DNA of 64,000 nucleotides from Oscillospiraceae bacterium (GCA_017432615.1 JAFRIV010000048.1:58417-122416), one strand, 5' to 3'; numbered from the stretch's first letter, positions 33,920-41,980 are shown. Notes: generated by a model not told the origin, from the letters alone. Numbers and translations are program-made.

Positions 33920-34816
33920 ATGACGATTGTTCAGATGGTTTATTTCAATACTGCCTGTCAGTATATGAATCTGACAAAGGCAGCAGAAAAATTACATATT
34001 TCTCAACCGGCTCTCTCTTCCGTCATCAAACAAATCGAATCGGAATGCGGAGTGCAGCTCTTTCGTCACAGGGCAAACTCCATTTCGATTACGGATGAAG
34101 GCATCGTCCTGCAGCAGGAGATTCAGCCCATTCTTGAACGGTATCAGCATCTCGAACGGCTGCTCTTAGCCGGAAAACTTGACCGGAATTACGTACAGAT
34201 CGGGCTTTCTCCTTTTCGCGGAAACTCTGTTTTGCCGGATATTGCCGCTGCTTTCCAAAAACGGCATCCTGATATCCAGCTGATCATCACAGAAGGCGGA
34301 ACCTCTTATCTGTTCGACAATCTTGATCTGAACAAGTTTGACCTGATCATCACCTCCAGAAAAGCCGGTTTCAGTGAAGAGGACTGGAACCAGTCCTCTC
34401 TCTACGGGCATATTCGACTGAAAGATCTCTATATGGTTCTTGCCGTCAGCACAGCCAATCCCCTCTCGCAAAAAGACGTCGTCACCTGGGATGATATTCT
34501 GCAGCAGCAGATGATTCTTTTGGACCACACCTACACACAGAAAAGCATGATTGCAAGCCTGATGGCAGAGGACGGCTATTCCCTGCCCAAAAACATATAT
34601 TATGCCAATCAGGTTCACACGATCATCCGATTTATCGAAAAAAATGCCGGAGTCGGTTTTCTCCCTATGGACATTGTGAAAGAAAACCCGGCAATGAAGG
34701 GTCTGCTCTTCCCAAGGTCCGAACTCCATTCTATTTTTCTCATCTGGCGGAAGGACAGGCATCTGTTCCATTCCGCAAAACATTTTCTTGAGGTTGCGCA
34801 GGAGTTATATCGTTAA
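33920..34816 (+). CDS. LysR-family transcriptional regulator
   Basis: A 298-residue LysR regulator. The N-terminal winged helix has the classic pattern FNTACQYMNLTKAAEKLHIS and QPALSSVIKQIE, followed by LFRH and a periplasmic-binding-protein-like effector domain from about residue 90. I use the ATG at 33920; a GTG at 33902 is possible but poorly supported. It lies between the TRAP genes and the dehydrogenase and probably controls them, and perhaps the divergent Mop operon, in response to the transported acid. This is inferred from position and from the LysR box at 30830-30844. Confidence 0.92.
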   Translation: MTIVQMVYFNTACQYMNLTKAAEKLHISQPALSSVIKQIESECGVQLFRHRANSISITDEGIVLQQEIQPILERYQHLERLLLAGKLDRNYVQIGLSPFRGNSVLPDIAAAFQKRHPDIQLIITEGGTSYLFDNLDLNKFDLIITSRKAGFSEEDWNQSSLYGHIRLKDLYMVLAVSTANPLSQKDVVTWDDILQQQMILLDHTYTQKSMIASLMAEDGYSLPKNIYYANQVHTIIRFIEKNAGVGFLPMDIVKENPAMKGLLFPRSELHSIFLIWRKDRHLFHSAKHFLEVAQELYR

Positions 34817-34830
34817 GAAAAGGAACGTTT

Positions 34831-35895
34831 ATGAAAACTTATCAGATTGCTTCGATTCCCGGAGACGGGATCGGTCCGGAAGTCATCCGCGAAGGGATCA
34901 AAGTTCTGGACGCCATTGCCGCTGTTGACGGTTCGTTCCGCTTCAACTGGACAGAATTCCCGTGGGGATGCGAATACTATCTGCAGCACGGGAAGATGAT
35001 GGAGGAAGACGGCATTGACCGGCTCCGCTCCTTTGATGCCATCTATCTCGGTGCTGTCGGCGCACCCGGCGTGCCGGATCATGTTTCCCTCTGGGGGCTT
35101 CTCCTTGCCATTCGCAAAAGTTTTGACCAGTATATCAATCTGCGTCCGGTGAAGCTGCTTCACGGTGCACCCTGTCCGCTGAAGAATGTGACGCCGGATG
35201 ACATCCACATGACCTTCATCCGGGAAAACAGCGAAGGAGAATATGCCGGGAGCGGTGCCTGGCTTTATAAGGACCAGCCGAATGAAGTTGTCATTCAAAA
35301 CGGTGTTTTCTCACGCCACGGCTGTGAACGCGTTATTCGTTATGCCTATGATCTTGCCCGAAAGGACAAAAAAACGCTCACCAGCATCAGCAAAGGCAAT
35401 GCGCTGAATTACTCCATGGTCTTCTGGGATCAGATCTTTGCAGAAGTCGGAAAAGAGTATCCGGATGTGGAAACCTCTTCTCTGCTGGTGGATGCAGCAA
35501 GCATGTTTATGGTACGCAAACCGCAGCGTTTTGAAATTGTAGTGACCTCCAATCTCTTCGGAGATATACTGACAGATCTCGGCGCTGCGATCTCCGGCGG
35601 TCTTGGGCTGGCAGCCGGTGCAAACCTGAATCCGGAGAGGAAATATCCCTCCATGTTTGAACCTATCCACGGTTCCGCCCCCCGCATGGCAGGAAAAGGC
35701 ATAGCCAATCCGATGGCCGCGATTTGGTCTGCTGCCCAAATGCTGGAATTCTTCGGCTATAAGGAGTGGTCTGAAAAGATCGTCAACGCGATTGAGACGC
35801 TTCTTGTTCAGGGTGCCGTTTTAACGCCGGACGTTGGCGGCAACGCCTCCACATCGGACGTCGGAGATGCCATAGTCTCTCTGCTTACGCTTTAA
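34831..35895 (+). CDS. Tartrate/D-malate dehydrogenase-type (isocitrate/isopropylmalate dehydrogenase family)
   Basis: A 354-residue NAD-dependent beta-decarboxylating dehydrogenase. The N-terminal SIPGDGIGPEVIREG is the family start. The block GAVGAPGVPDHVSLWGLLL followed by QYINLRPVKLL is typical of the tartrate/D-malate group (TtuC, DmlA) rather than LeuB. The metal and substrate Asp/Lys residues lie in SNLFGDILTDLGAAISGG, and EPIHGSAPRMAGKGIANP ends the active site. It likely oxidises and decarboxylates a hydroxy-dicarboxylate imported by the TRAP system. It starts 14 bases after the LysR gene. Confidence 0.88.
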   Translation: MKTYQIASIPGDGIGPEVIREGIKVLDAIAAVDGSFRFNWTEFPWGCEYYLQHGKMMEEDGIDRLRSFDAIYLGAVGAPGVPDHVSLWGLLLAIRKSFDQYINLRPVKLLHGAPCPLKNVTPDDIHMTFIRENSEGEYAGSGAWLYKDQPNEVVIQNGVFSRHGCERVIRYAYDLARKDKKTLTSISKGNALNYSMVFWDQIFAEVGKEYPDVETSSLLVDAASMFMVRKPQRFEIVVTSNLFGDILTDLGAAISGGLGLAAGANLNPERKYPSMFEPIHGSAPRMAGKGIANPMAAIWSAAQMLEFFGYKEWSEKIVNAIETLLVQGAVLTPDVGGNASTSDVGDAIVSLLTL

Positions 35896-35944
35896 CGTCT
35901 CAATAACCCTAAAACGGAGTATTGCATTGGAAAGTACTTGCCGA

Positions 35945-35973
35945 TTGTAAAAAGGAAGTCTTTGTGATATAGT
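35945..35973 (+). promoter_or_regulatory. Promoter of the Lys/Thr/Ser-repeat gene
   Basis: TTGTAA (35945-35950) and TATAGT (35968-35973) with a 17-base spacer, 43 bases before the start codon. Confidence 0.65.
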
Positions 35974-36016
35974 AATTTTCAGGTTCTTATAAGAAAACCG
36001 GAAAGGGGTATTGGAT

Positions 36017-36613
36017 ATGGCTACCAAGAAAACAGAAGCTGCACCGAAGACGACCGGACGCAAGACTTCCTCCGCAGCAAAGACGACCGCAGGCAAAACC
36101 TCCACTACTGTAAAAACAAGCGGAAGCAAAACTTCCTCGACCGCAAAAACAGGCGGAAGCAAAACTTCCTCGACTGCAAAAACAAGCGGAAGCAAAACTT
36201 CCTCCAGCGCAAAAACAAGCGGAAACAAAACTTCCTCTACCAGCACCAAGACGCCTGCACAGAGCAGCAGTGAAAAACTCACCGCCGCAGAAAAGAAGCT
36301 TCTTGCAGCCTACCGTGCGGCAGACCAGGATAAAAGAGATGCCGCACTTGCGGTGCTGGAAAAGAAAGACGGCGACGAAGGAAATGTGATTTCAACCGTG
36401 CTGGCGGCACTGACCGGCGCTTCCGGGCAACAGGCTCAGACAGACGGTGCAAACCCGCTTCTCGGCGCGCTGCTTTCTGCTGCAGGAAACGGCGGTGACA
36501 ACGGCGGATTGCTCGGCACACTTCTCTCCGGTGCCGGCAGCAACAGCGCAGCCGGACAGAACGGAAATGCTCCCGGCGCTCTCGCAGCACTGCTCAGCGG
36601 ATTGCTGAAATAA
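36017..36613 (+). CDS. Low-complexity Lys/Thr/Ser/Ala repeat protein
   Basis: A 198-residue protein that I cannot assign to a family. Residues 1-80 are a basic low-complexity tail made of 11-residue repeats (SGSKTSSTAKT type), similar in composition to histone H1-like or DNA-compacting tails. A short helical segment follows (LTAAEKKLLAAYRAADQDKRDAALAVLEKK split over about 85-115), then a Gly/Ala/Leu/Asn-rich end (NPLLGALLSAAG, LLGTLLSGAG, LAALLSGLLK) with three related hydrophobic repeats. There is no signal peptide. I start at the ATG at 36017, since the upstream TTG at 36011 lacks spacing. Own promoter and terminator. Confidence 0.75.
   Translation: MATKKTEAAPKTTGRKTSSAAKTTAGKTSTTVKTSGSKTSSTAKTGGSKTSSTAKTSGSKTSSSAKTSGNKTSSTSTKTPAQSSSEKLTAAEKKLLAAYRAADQDKRDAALAVLEKKDGDEGNVISTVLAALTGASGQQAQTDGANPLLGALLSAAGNGGDNGGLLGTLLSGAGSNSAAGQNGNAPGALAALLSGLLK
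36116..36247 (+). repeat. 33-base tandem coding repeats
   Basis: Four units of 33 bases (from 36116, 36149, 36182 and 36215), the first three almost identical and differing mostly at single bases. More degenerate units precede them from about 36050. They encode the TSGSKTSSTAK repeats. Confidence 0.85.
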
Positions 36614-36649
36614 AGGCAGGTTTGCCTGCAACACTTCCTATATCTGTAA

Positions 36650-36700
36650 AAACACCTCGAAATCTGCACGGAATTATCCACAGATTTCGGGGTATTTATT
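36650..36700. terminator. Terminator between converging genes
   Basis: Thirteen-base arms (36654-36666 and 36681-36693) with a 14-base loop and moderately T-rich tails on both strands. It separates the repeat-protein gene from the TylF-type gene. A small GCAGG/CCTGC hairpin lies at 36616-36629. Confidence 0.65.
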
Positions 36701-36724
36701 CTGCTTCATACCGGGAACGGAAGA

Positions 36725-37678
36725 TTAAAAAGAGAGTACCAATGTACCGTTGATATCCGCAACCGGGACACGATGCAGACGGCTTCCTGTTTCCTCTTCA
36801 TATTTTTGCAGAGCTTTCTTTATGCCGGGGAGCTTTGGATTGTTGTAGTCATGCAGCAGGATCATCCCGCCAGGGAGCATTTTCGGGACAAACCACCGCA
36901 GCCCTTCCAGCGTGCTCTGCTCCAGATCGACATCCAGCGACACCAGGATGAAACGTTCCTCTTCCAATCCGAGAGCACTTTCCGGAAACAACCCCGGCCG
37001 AAGTACTGCCTGTTCCGGGTGCGGAAGCCTTTTGAGCACAACCTCAGCATCTGTGTTTTTATGTGCCTGAATAAATCCCTCTCCGTATGTCTCTGCTTCT
37101 TTTTCCAAAAAGCCGGTAAACGTGTCAAAAAGGAAAAGCCTTCGATCCGGCAGAAGGGCACTGAGACAGCAGGCAAACTCTCCGCGGAATACGCCCAGTT
37201 CGGCTACGTTCCCGTACAGTTCCGAGATCTGGGCTACGATCATTTCCAGTGTTTTTTTTCGGATATAATCTCCCTTCATCAGTTCCGGAGAAAGTGATTC
37301 GGAACCTGCCCACAGCGGTGTGCGGATCAGGCGCTCCGACGCTTTCAGGCTTTCCGTAAAAGCTTTGCCCAGTACAGTTTCTGCAAGAGCGTAACTGCTG
37401 TTGCGATCTATGAGTACATAGTGATTTTTCAGAAAGAGCAGTTTCCTGCCCTCAATGCCGAGTGACAAAAGCTTCTTGGAGACGATCTCTGCCCGGCTGT
37501 CCGTAATAATGACCAGATCGACCGCTCTTCCTGCCAGCTCCTCCGGTGAAATGACCGGCCGATCAAGAAAGGTCCCCTTTCCGTTATCTGCTACAAAGGC
37601 TCTGATCTGCTCAGCCGGAAGCGCATGATCAGCCAGATCCCCCGCTCCGCAGCCCGTTCCGTATACGTATATTTCCAT
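36725..37678 (-). CDS. TylF/MycF-type methyltransferase with N-terminal Rossmann-like domain
   Basis: A 317-residue protein. The C-terminal part (about 140-317) matches macrocin O-methyltransferase (TylF) proteins: AELGVFRGEFACCLSALL as SAM motif I, LFLFDTFTGF, VSLDVDLEQSTLEGLRWFVP, and MLPGGMILLHDY. The N-terminal 110 residues start IYVYGTGCGAGDL and contain VISPEELAGRAVDLVIITD, which resembles a small nucleotide-binding domain used in sugar-modifying proteins. I take the ATG at 37678, seven bases after AAGGAG; a longer frame to 37930 runs through the divergent promoter region. The substrate, possibly a sugar or polyketide-like hydroxyl, is unknown. Confidence 0.82.
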   Translation of the reverse strand: MEIYVYGTGCGAGDLADHALPAEQIRAFVADNGKGTFLDRPVISPEELAGRAVDLVIITDSRAEIVSKKLLSLGIEGRKLLFLKNHYVLIDRNSSYALAETVLGKAFTESLKASERLIRTPLWAGSESLSPELMKGDYIRKKTLEMIVAQISELYGNVAELGVFRGEFACCLSALLPDRRLFLFDTFTGFLEKEAETYGEGFIQAHKNTDAEVVLKRLPHPEQAVLRPGLFPESALGLEEERFILVSLDVDLEQSTLEGLRWFVPKMLPGGMILLHDYNNPKLPGIKKALQKYEEETGSRLHRVPVADINGTLVLSF

Positions 37679-37699
37679 AATAACTCTCCTTACCCTGTT

Positions 37700-37728
37700 A
37701 TTATAGAGAAATGCGCAGAAAAAAGCAA
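37700..37728 (-). promoter_or_regulatory. Promoter of the TylF-type gene
   Basis: On the minus strand TTGCTT (37723-37728) and a perfect TATAAT (37700-37705) with a 17-base spacer, 22 bases upstream of the start codon. Confidence 0.75.
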
Positions 37729-37743
37729 CAAAATGCGAAAATC

Positions 37744-37756
37744 TTACCCCTGGTAA
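37744..37756. promoter_or_regulatory. Candidate operator upstream of the MocA-ModE gene
   Basis: TTACC-CCT-GGTAA, a perfect 5-3-5 inverted repeat directly before the -35 box of the maturation operon. Its core (ACC/GGTA halves) resembles the palindrome in the modA promoter at 43955-43970. Confidence 0.5.
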
Positions 37757-37763
37757 ATACCGA

Positions 37764-37792
37764 TTTACAATTGAATCAAAATCGGATATACT
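37764..37792 (+). promoter_or_regulatory. Promoter of the molybdoenzyme maturation operon
   Basis: TTTACA (37764-37769) and TATACT (37787-37792) with a 17-base spacer, 34 bases before the MocA-ModE start. The same -10 box occurs in the modA promoter. Confidence 0.75.
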
Positions 37793-37826
37793 GTTATCAA
37801 AGAATAATGCGGAGGTAGATGCGAAA

Positions 37827-38750
37827 ATGAAAGCAGCAGCACTTATCGTGGCAGCCGGCATGTCTTCCCGGATGGGAGAATTCAAACCCATGCTGAACAT
37901 TGGCTCGATCTCCATAGCGCAGCGGGTCATTGCAACCTTTCAGCAGGCAGGACTTGAAAACATTGTCATGATCACCGGTTTTCGTGCAGAGGAGCTGGAA
38001 CGTCATCTTGCCGGTAACGGCGTCGTCTTCTTGCGCAATGAGGATTTTGAACACACCCATATGTTCGATTCAGCCTGTATCGGGCTCCGTTATCTGAAGG
38101 GCAAGTGTGATACCGTGCTGTTTACACCGGTTGACATTCCTCTCTTCACCGCCTCAACAGTACAGGCGCTTTTAAAATCGAGGGCTGCCCTTGCTTGCCC
38201 GGTCTGCAACGGAGAGACCGGCCACCCAACGCTCATCTCCGCTAAACTGATCGACCGTATTCTCTCCGACTCCGGCAGCGATGGCTTGCGAGGAGCATTG
38301 GAGCGCTGCGGAGTCAAAATGGAGGCTGTTCCTGTACAGGATAAAGGCGTTCTCCACGACGCAGACACGCCGGAAGATTATCAGGCACTCCTCACCTATC
38401 ATAATGAACAGCTTGTTCGCCCGGTGGTCGGGATCTCTCTGGCCCGGGAGAAAGTTTTTTTCGATGCGCGCACCGCATTACTTCTTCGTCTGATTGAAGA
38501 AACCCACTCCGTCCGCACAGCCTGTCAGCGGATGCAAATGTCTTATTCCAGTGGCTGGAATGTAATCCGTTTGCTGGAATCCCAATTAAGGAAGGACCTG
38601 ATCCAGCGCAGCCAGGGCGGGGCAGGCGGAGGCAGCAGTACCCTTACAGAGAATGGAAAAGCCTTTCTTTCTCAGTATGAAGCCTATACCGAACAAGTCA
38701 GGAGCTATGCTCAGAAGACTTTTGAAACATTTTTTGAGGATCTTTTCTGA
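37827..38750 (+). CDS. MocA-like nucleotidyltransferase fused to ModE-like DNA-binding domain (DVU1551-type)
   Basis: A 307-residue fusion. Residues 1-190 are a MobA/MocA-type nucleotidyltransferase that would attach CMP or GMP to molybdopterin: LIVAAGMSSRMGEFKPML, ITGFRAEEL, TPVDIPLF with the metal Asp, and CNGETGHPTLIS. Residues about 205-307 match the N-terminal winged helix of ModE, the molybdate-responsive repressor: TALLLRLIEETHSVRTACQRM, MSYSSGWNVI, and GGAGGGSSTLTENGKAFL. The cofactor enzyme may thus also regulate Mo genes. For a xanthine oxidase-family enzyme, cytidylylation (MCD) is expected. First gene of the maturation operon; GGAGGT ribosome binding site. Confidence 0.87.
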   Translation: MKAAALIVAAGMSSRMGEFKPMLNIGSISIAQRVIATFQQAGLENIVMITGFRAEELERHLAGNGVVFLRNEDFEHTHMFDSACIGLRYLKGKCDTVLFTPVDIPLFTASTVQALLKSRAALACPVCNGETGHPTLISAKLIDRILSDSGSDGLRGALERCGVKMEAVPVQDKGVLHDADTPEDYQALLTYHNEQLVRPVVGISLAREKVFFDARTALLLRLIEETHSVRTACQRMQMSYSSGWNVIRLLESQLRKDLIQRSQGGAGGGSSTLTENGKAFLSQYEAYTEQVRSYAQKTFETFFEDLF

Positions 38751-39811
38751 TGCGGCATCTCATTCTGATGCGGCATGGCATGCCGGCCGTTCCCCCCGGG
38801 AGTTCGCTTTGTCTTGGCAGGACGGATCTCCCTCTCAGTCCGCTCGGGCGAATGCAGGCCTGCCTTCTGGCTGAGGAGCTTTCCCCATACAGCACATCTT
38901 TCGTCTATTCCAGTCCTCTCCTTCGTTCTACAGAAACTGCCATGGCCTTTTCCCGACCGCTAAGGGTCGTGGATGCGTTTGCGGAGCAGAACATGGGGTG
39001 TTGGGACGGTCTATCTTTTGAGGAGATCCGTCATACCTGGCCCGAGCTCTATGAAAAACGTGGAAAGGATCCTCTTCTGGTTCCACCGGAAGCAGAGACG
39101 CTTTCCAATGTTCAGCAGCGAGCTGTAGAAGAGCTAAAAGCCTGCCTCAACCGTTTTCCCGGTGACATGCTCATAACCTCCCATGCCTCCGTAATCCAGT
39201 GTATTATGGCAAAAGCAACGGGAACACCTCTTGCGGAAAGCCGGCAATATCGCCTGCCTTACGGAGGATATGCCGTGCTGGAAGGGGAGGAATCTCTTCG
39301 CCTTCAGAGATCTGGCATTCTTCCCCATCCGGAGATGACTGCTTCCCTGGCGGAAAAACTGCTTTCCGCAGCTGCCCCGGGCAGGCAGATAGAAGCTCAC
39401 TGCCGCGCTGTAGCCGAGAAGGCCCTGGAAATTGCCGAAGCACTCCCCTTTGCCACAGACAGAGAGGCTCTGCACTGTGCTGCTCTGCTGCACGATGCCG
39501 CACGTTCGGAACCGCAGCACGCCCATGTGGGTGCCGACCGGCTCCATACACTCGGATATGATCAGATTGCCAGACTGATACGGCAGCATCATGATCCGGA
39601 AAGCGATGCCTCACCGGAAGCGCTCATCCTGTTTATCAGCGATAAATGCGTACAGGAGGACCGCATCGTCCCGTTGGAAGAACGCTTTGAAAAAAGTGCC
39701 GAGCGCTGCCGTGATGAAACCGCGCGTGCAGCTCATGCACGGCGTTGGGAGACTGCCAGACAAATCCGTCAACAGTTGAATCATCTCTGTGGAAGGGAAA
39801 TCATACCCTGA
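38750..39811 (+). CDS. Histidine phosphatase-HD hydrolase fusion
   Basis: A 353-residue fusion. Residues 1-195 are a histidine phosphatase (phosphoglycerate-mutase-like): RHG in LILMRHGMPAV, Arg in YSSPLLRSTETA, and the second His in MLITSHASVIQ. Residues about 215-350 are an HD-type hydrolase of the YqeK-like group: HCRAVAEKALEIAEAL, CAALLHDAARS, and RQHHDPESDAS. It starts within the stop of the preceding gene (TGATG). In a molybdenum cofactor operon it may recycle or remove nucleotides or phosphates, but no substrate is known. Such fusions accompany aldehyde oxidoreductase genes elsewhere, as far as I recall. Confidence 0.83.
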   Translation: MRHLILMRHGMPAVPPGSSLCLGRTDLPLSPLGRMQACLLAEELSPYSTSFVYSSPLLRSTETAMAFSRPLRVVDAFAEQNMGCWDGLSFEEIRHTWPELYEKRGKDPLLVPPEAETLSNVQQRAVEELKACLNRFPGDMLITSHASVIQCIMAKATGTPLAESRQYRLPYGGYAVLEGEESLRLQRSGILPHPEMTASLAEKLLSAAAPGRQIEAHCRAVAEKALEIAEALPFATDREALHCAALLHDAARSEPQHAHVGADRLHTLGYDQIARLIRQHHDPESDASPEALILFISDKCVQEDRIVPLEERFEKSAERCRDETARAAHARRWETARQIRQQLNHLCGREIIP

Positions 39812-39862
39812 TCTTTCTGCCGGTTTTCGGCTTCTTTCCAAATAAAATAAGGAGGAAACAAA

Positions 39863-40906
39863 ATGGATAATCTGTATCGTGAAATTCTTCGAAACCTTGA
39901 CAGCAATCACCCCGTCTCTCTGGAAACTTCCATTCTCGGAGAAAGCGGTGAGATCTGCACCGGGATCTCCAGAAAGCTTGCAGGGATCGTCCCCGTAGAA
40001 GACACCAGAGGCAGGCGTTTTGCGAGAGTAACAGCAGAGGAGACAAACGGCGTACTGACAGTCCGGGAACCGTTTTTGCCTCAGGAAAGGCTGATCGTGC
40101 TTGGCGGAGGGCATATTGCCCTTCCCGTCTGCCGTTTTGGTGCAGCCTGCGGATTCCACGTGATCGTTGCGGATGACCGACCGGATTTTGCCAATACCGA
40201 ACGCTTCCCGGAGGCGGCACAGGTAATCTGTGACAGCTTTGAAAATGCTATTCGACAGATCAGCATCACTCCGTTTGACTATGTTGTCGTCATTACCCGC
40301 GGGCATCGCCACGACGCCGACTGTCTGCGGGTGCTGCTGCCGGGGACGGAACCTGCCTATCTCGGCATGATCGGCTCCCGCCGCCGCACTACCGGGCTTC
40401 TGCAGATGCTGCGGGAGGAAGGTTTTGATAAAAAGCGAATTGAAAAGATCTGCACCCCGATCGGCCTGAACATCGGGGCTGTCACTCCTCCGGAGATAGC
40501 CGTTTCGATCCTCTCCGAAGTGATCGCTTATAAGCGTCTCCCGGAACACGGGGATCCCGGCCGTTTCTGTAATGACTCGGATGCGGAACTGTCTACCCTG
40601 CAGTATCTGGCGGAGAATCGCGAGCCGAAAGCCATCGTTACGGTGATTGAGACGAAAGGCTCCACACCGCGTGAGGCAGGGGCAAAGATGGCCGTAAGCC
40701 CGCTGGGAAAAGTGACAGGAAGTATCGGAGGAGGCTGCAGTGAAGCCGCTGTGATCCTGGATGCTGTGCACATTATCGGAACCGGGCGCTATCTGCTGGT
40801 GGATATCGATCTGACCGGCGATGTGGCCGAGTCAGACGGGATGGTCTGCGGGGGTACCATGCGCGTGCTGGTGGAAGATGATATCACTGCCGTTCCATCT
40901 GAATGA
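39863..40906 (+). CDS. XdhC-family molybdoenzyme maturation factor, permuted domains
   Basis: A 347-residue XdhC/CoxI protein. XdhC binds molybdenum cofactor, helps its sulfuration, and hands it to xanthine oxidase-type enzymes. Here the Rossmann domain comes first (LIVLGGGHIALPVCRFGAA, VVVITRGHRHD, YLGMIGSRRRT, GLNIGAVTPPEIAVSILSE), and the XdhC/CoxI signature domain is at the C-terminus (VTVIETKGSTPREAGAKMAV, VTGSIGGGCSEAAVILDA). The usual order is the reverse. The GGAGGAAAC ribosome binding site is strong. It follows the phosphatase-HD gene after 51 bases, with a small GCCG/CGGC hairpin between them. Clear link to Mop maturation. Confidence 0.9.
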   Translation: MDNLYREILRNLDSNHPVSLETSILGESGEICTGISRKLAGIVPVEDTRGRRFARVTAEETNGVLTVREPFLPQERLIVLGGGHIALPVCRFGAACGFHVIVADDRPDFANTERFPEAAQVICDSFENAIRQISITPFDYVVVITRGHRHDADCLRVLLPGTEPAYLGMIGSRRRTTGLLQMLREEGFDKKRIEKICTPIGLNIGAVTPPEIAVSILSEVIAYKRLPEHGDPGRFCNDSDAELSTLQYLAENREPKAIVTVIETKGSTPREAGAKMAVSPLGKVTGSIGGGCSEAAVILDAVHIIGTGRYLLVDIDLTGDVAESDGMVCGGTMRVLVEDDITAVPSE

Positions 40907-40918
40907 TACGGACCTGCC

Positions 40919-41980
40919 ATGAAAAAATTTGCCGTATGCAGCGGCTTTCTGGGGGCAGGGAAAACCTCCGTAATGATCGCTCTGACAAAATATTACAATA
41001 CAAAATACGGGAAAGCTGCCATGATCTCCAACGATCTCGGCGGCAGCGGGCTGGCTGATCATCGGCTGGCATTGCTGCAGGAATGCCGTGCCGAAGAGAT
41101 CACCGGTGAGTGCATCTGCTTCTGCCACAGTGTGCTGGCAGAATACCTTCGCACCTTTTTTGATGAAGGTTATGAGCTTGTTTTGTCTGATATTCCCGGT
41201 TTTGGGGTCGGCGCATTGGAACATGTTTATCACGGCATGGAGCTGGATTACCCCGGTGCGTTTGATTTTGCACCTTTTCTTGTAGTGATTGAACCCAGCA
41301 ACGCAGAGTTGTTGGTTTACGGCGACAGCGGAGATATGACCCACATTCTGCATGATCAACTGTTGGAGGCTGATCTGATTGCTCTCAACAAGTGTGATCT
41401 TCTTCCAGCGGAGCACACCGCAGCATTGATCTCCGCTCTCTCGAAAGCCTATCCGCAGGCAAAGGTCCTTGCTATCAGTGCCTTGACCGGAGAAGGACTG
41501 GATGTGCTTTCCCTTGCTCTGCGGGACGGGCATGCCTCCATGCAGCATCCTGCAATTGCATACGAAGAAGACGCTCTGCAGGCAGAGATGGGCAGCCTCA
41601 GCGAATACTATCTGCAGTATCGGGCAATCGTCTGCTGTGATGATTTTGACGGGAATGCCTATCTATTTTCCCTTGCTGAGCACATCCGTAATTCCCTTTC
41701 GAAAGCGGGCAGAGAGGTCCCGCATATGAAGTTTCTGGCCTGGTCACCGGATGGGGATTACGGCAAAGCAGATCTTCTCGGTGTTTCCCGCTCAGTGGAG
41801 CAGCCTCATCAGTTTCTTCGTCCCTGCGCAGATCTGGCTGTCACACTCAATGCCACGGCCGTATGCCCAAGTGCAGAGCTGGATACGCTGATAGAACGAG
41901 CTGTACGGGAAATCTCCGCACAGTATCAGCTTGATTGGACCGTCTTCCGAAAGGAATGCATTGGGTTGGGAGAAGAATGA
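40919..41980 (+). CDS. G3E/CobW-type GTPase, putative metal or cofactor insertase
   Basis: A 353-residue P-loop GTPase of the G3E group (CobW, HypB, UreG, MeaB relatives). Walker A is GFLGAGKTS (residues 9-17). A cysteine motif CICFC at 65-69 recalls the metal-binding CxCC of CobW proteins. Walker B is ELVLSDIPGFG and the guanine-specificity motif is LNKCDLL. Such proteins use GTP to insert metals into enzymes. In this operon the likely client is the molybdenum hydroxylase or the cofactor, which is inferred from position. It sits 12 bases after XdhC and overlaps the radical SAM gene by four bases. Confidence 0.85.
   Translation: MKKFAVCSGFLGAGKTSVMIALTKYYNTKYGKAAMISNDLGGSGLADHRLALLQECRAEEITGECICFCHSVLAEYLRTFFDEGYELVLSDIPGFGVGALEHVYHGMELDYPGAFDFAPFLVVIEPSNAELLVYGDSGDMTHILHDQLLEADLIALNKCDLLPAEHTAALISALSKAYPQAKVLAISALTGEGLDVLSLALRDGHASMQHPAIAYEEDALQAEMGSLSEYYLQYRAIVCCDDFDGNAYLFSLAEHIRNSLSKAGREVPHMKFLAWSPDGDYGKADLLGVSRSVEQPHQFLRPCADLAVTLNATAVCPSAELDTLIERAVREISAQYQLDWTVFRKECIGLGEE

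Noticed and set aside
36116-36247. Regular repeats considered as a CRISPR array
   Set aside because: They are directly adjacent 33-base units without spacers and they encode an in-frame protein repeat.
37679-37930. N-terminal extension of the TylF-type gene
   Set aside because: It would run through both promoters of a divergent region and across the MocA-ModE start. The ATG at 37678 has a well-placed ribosome binding site.
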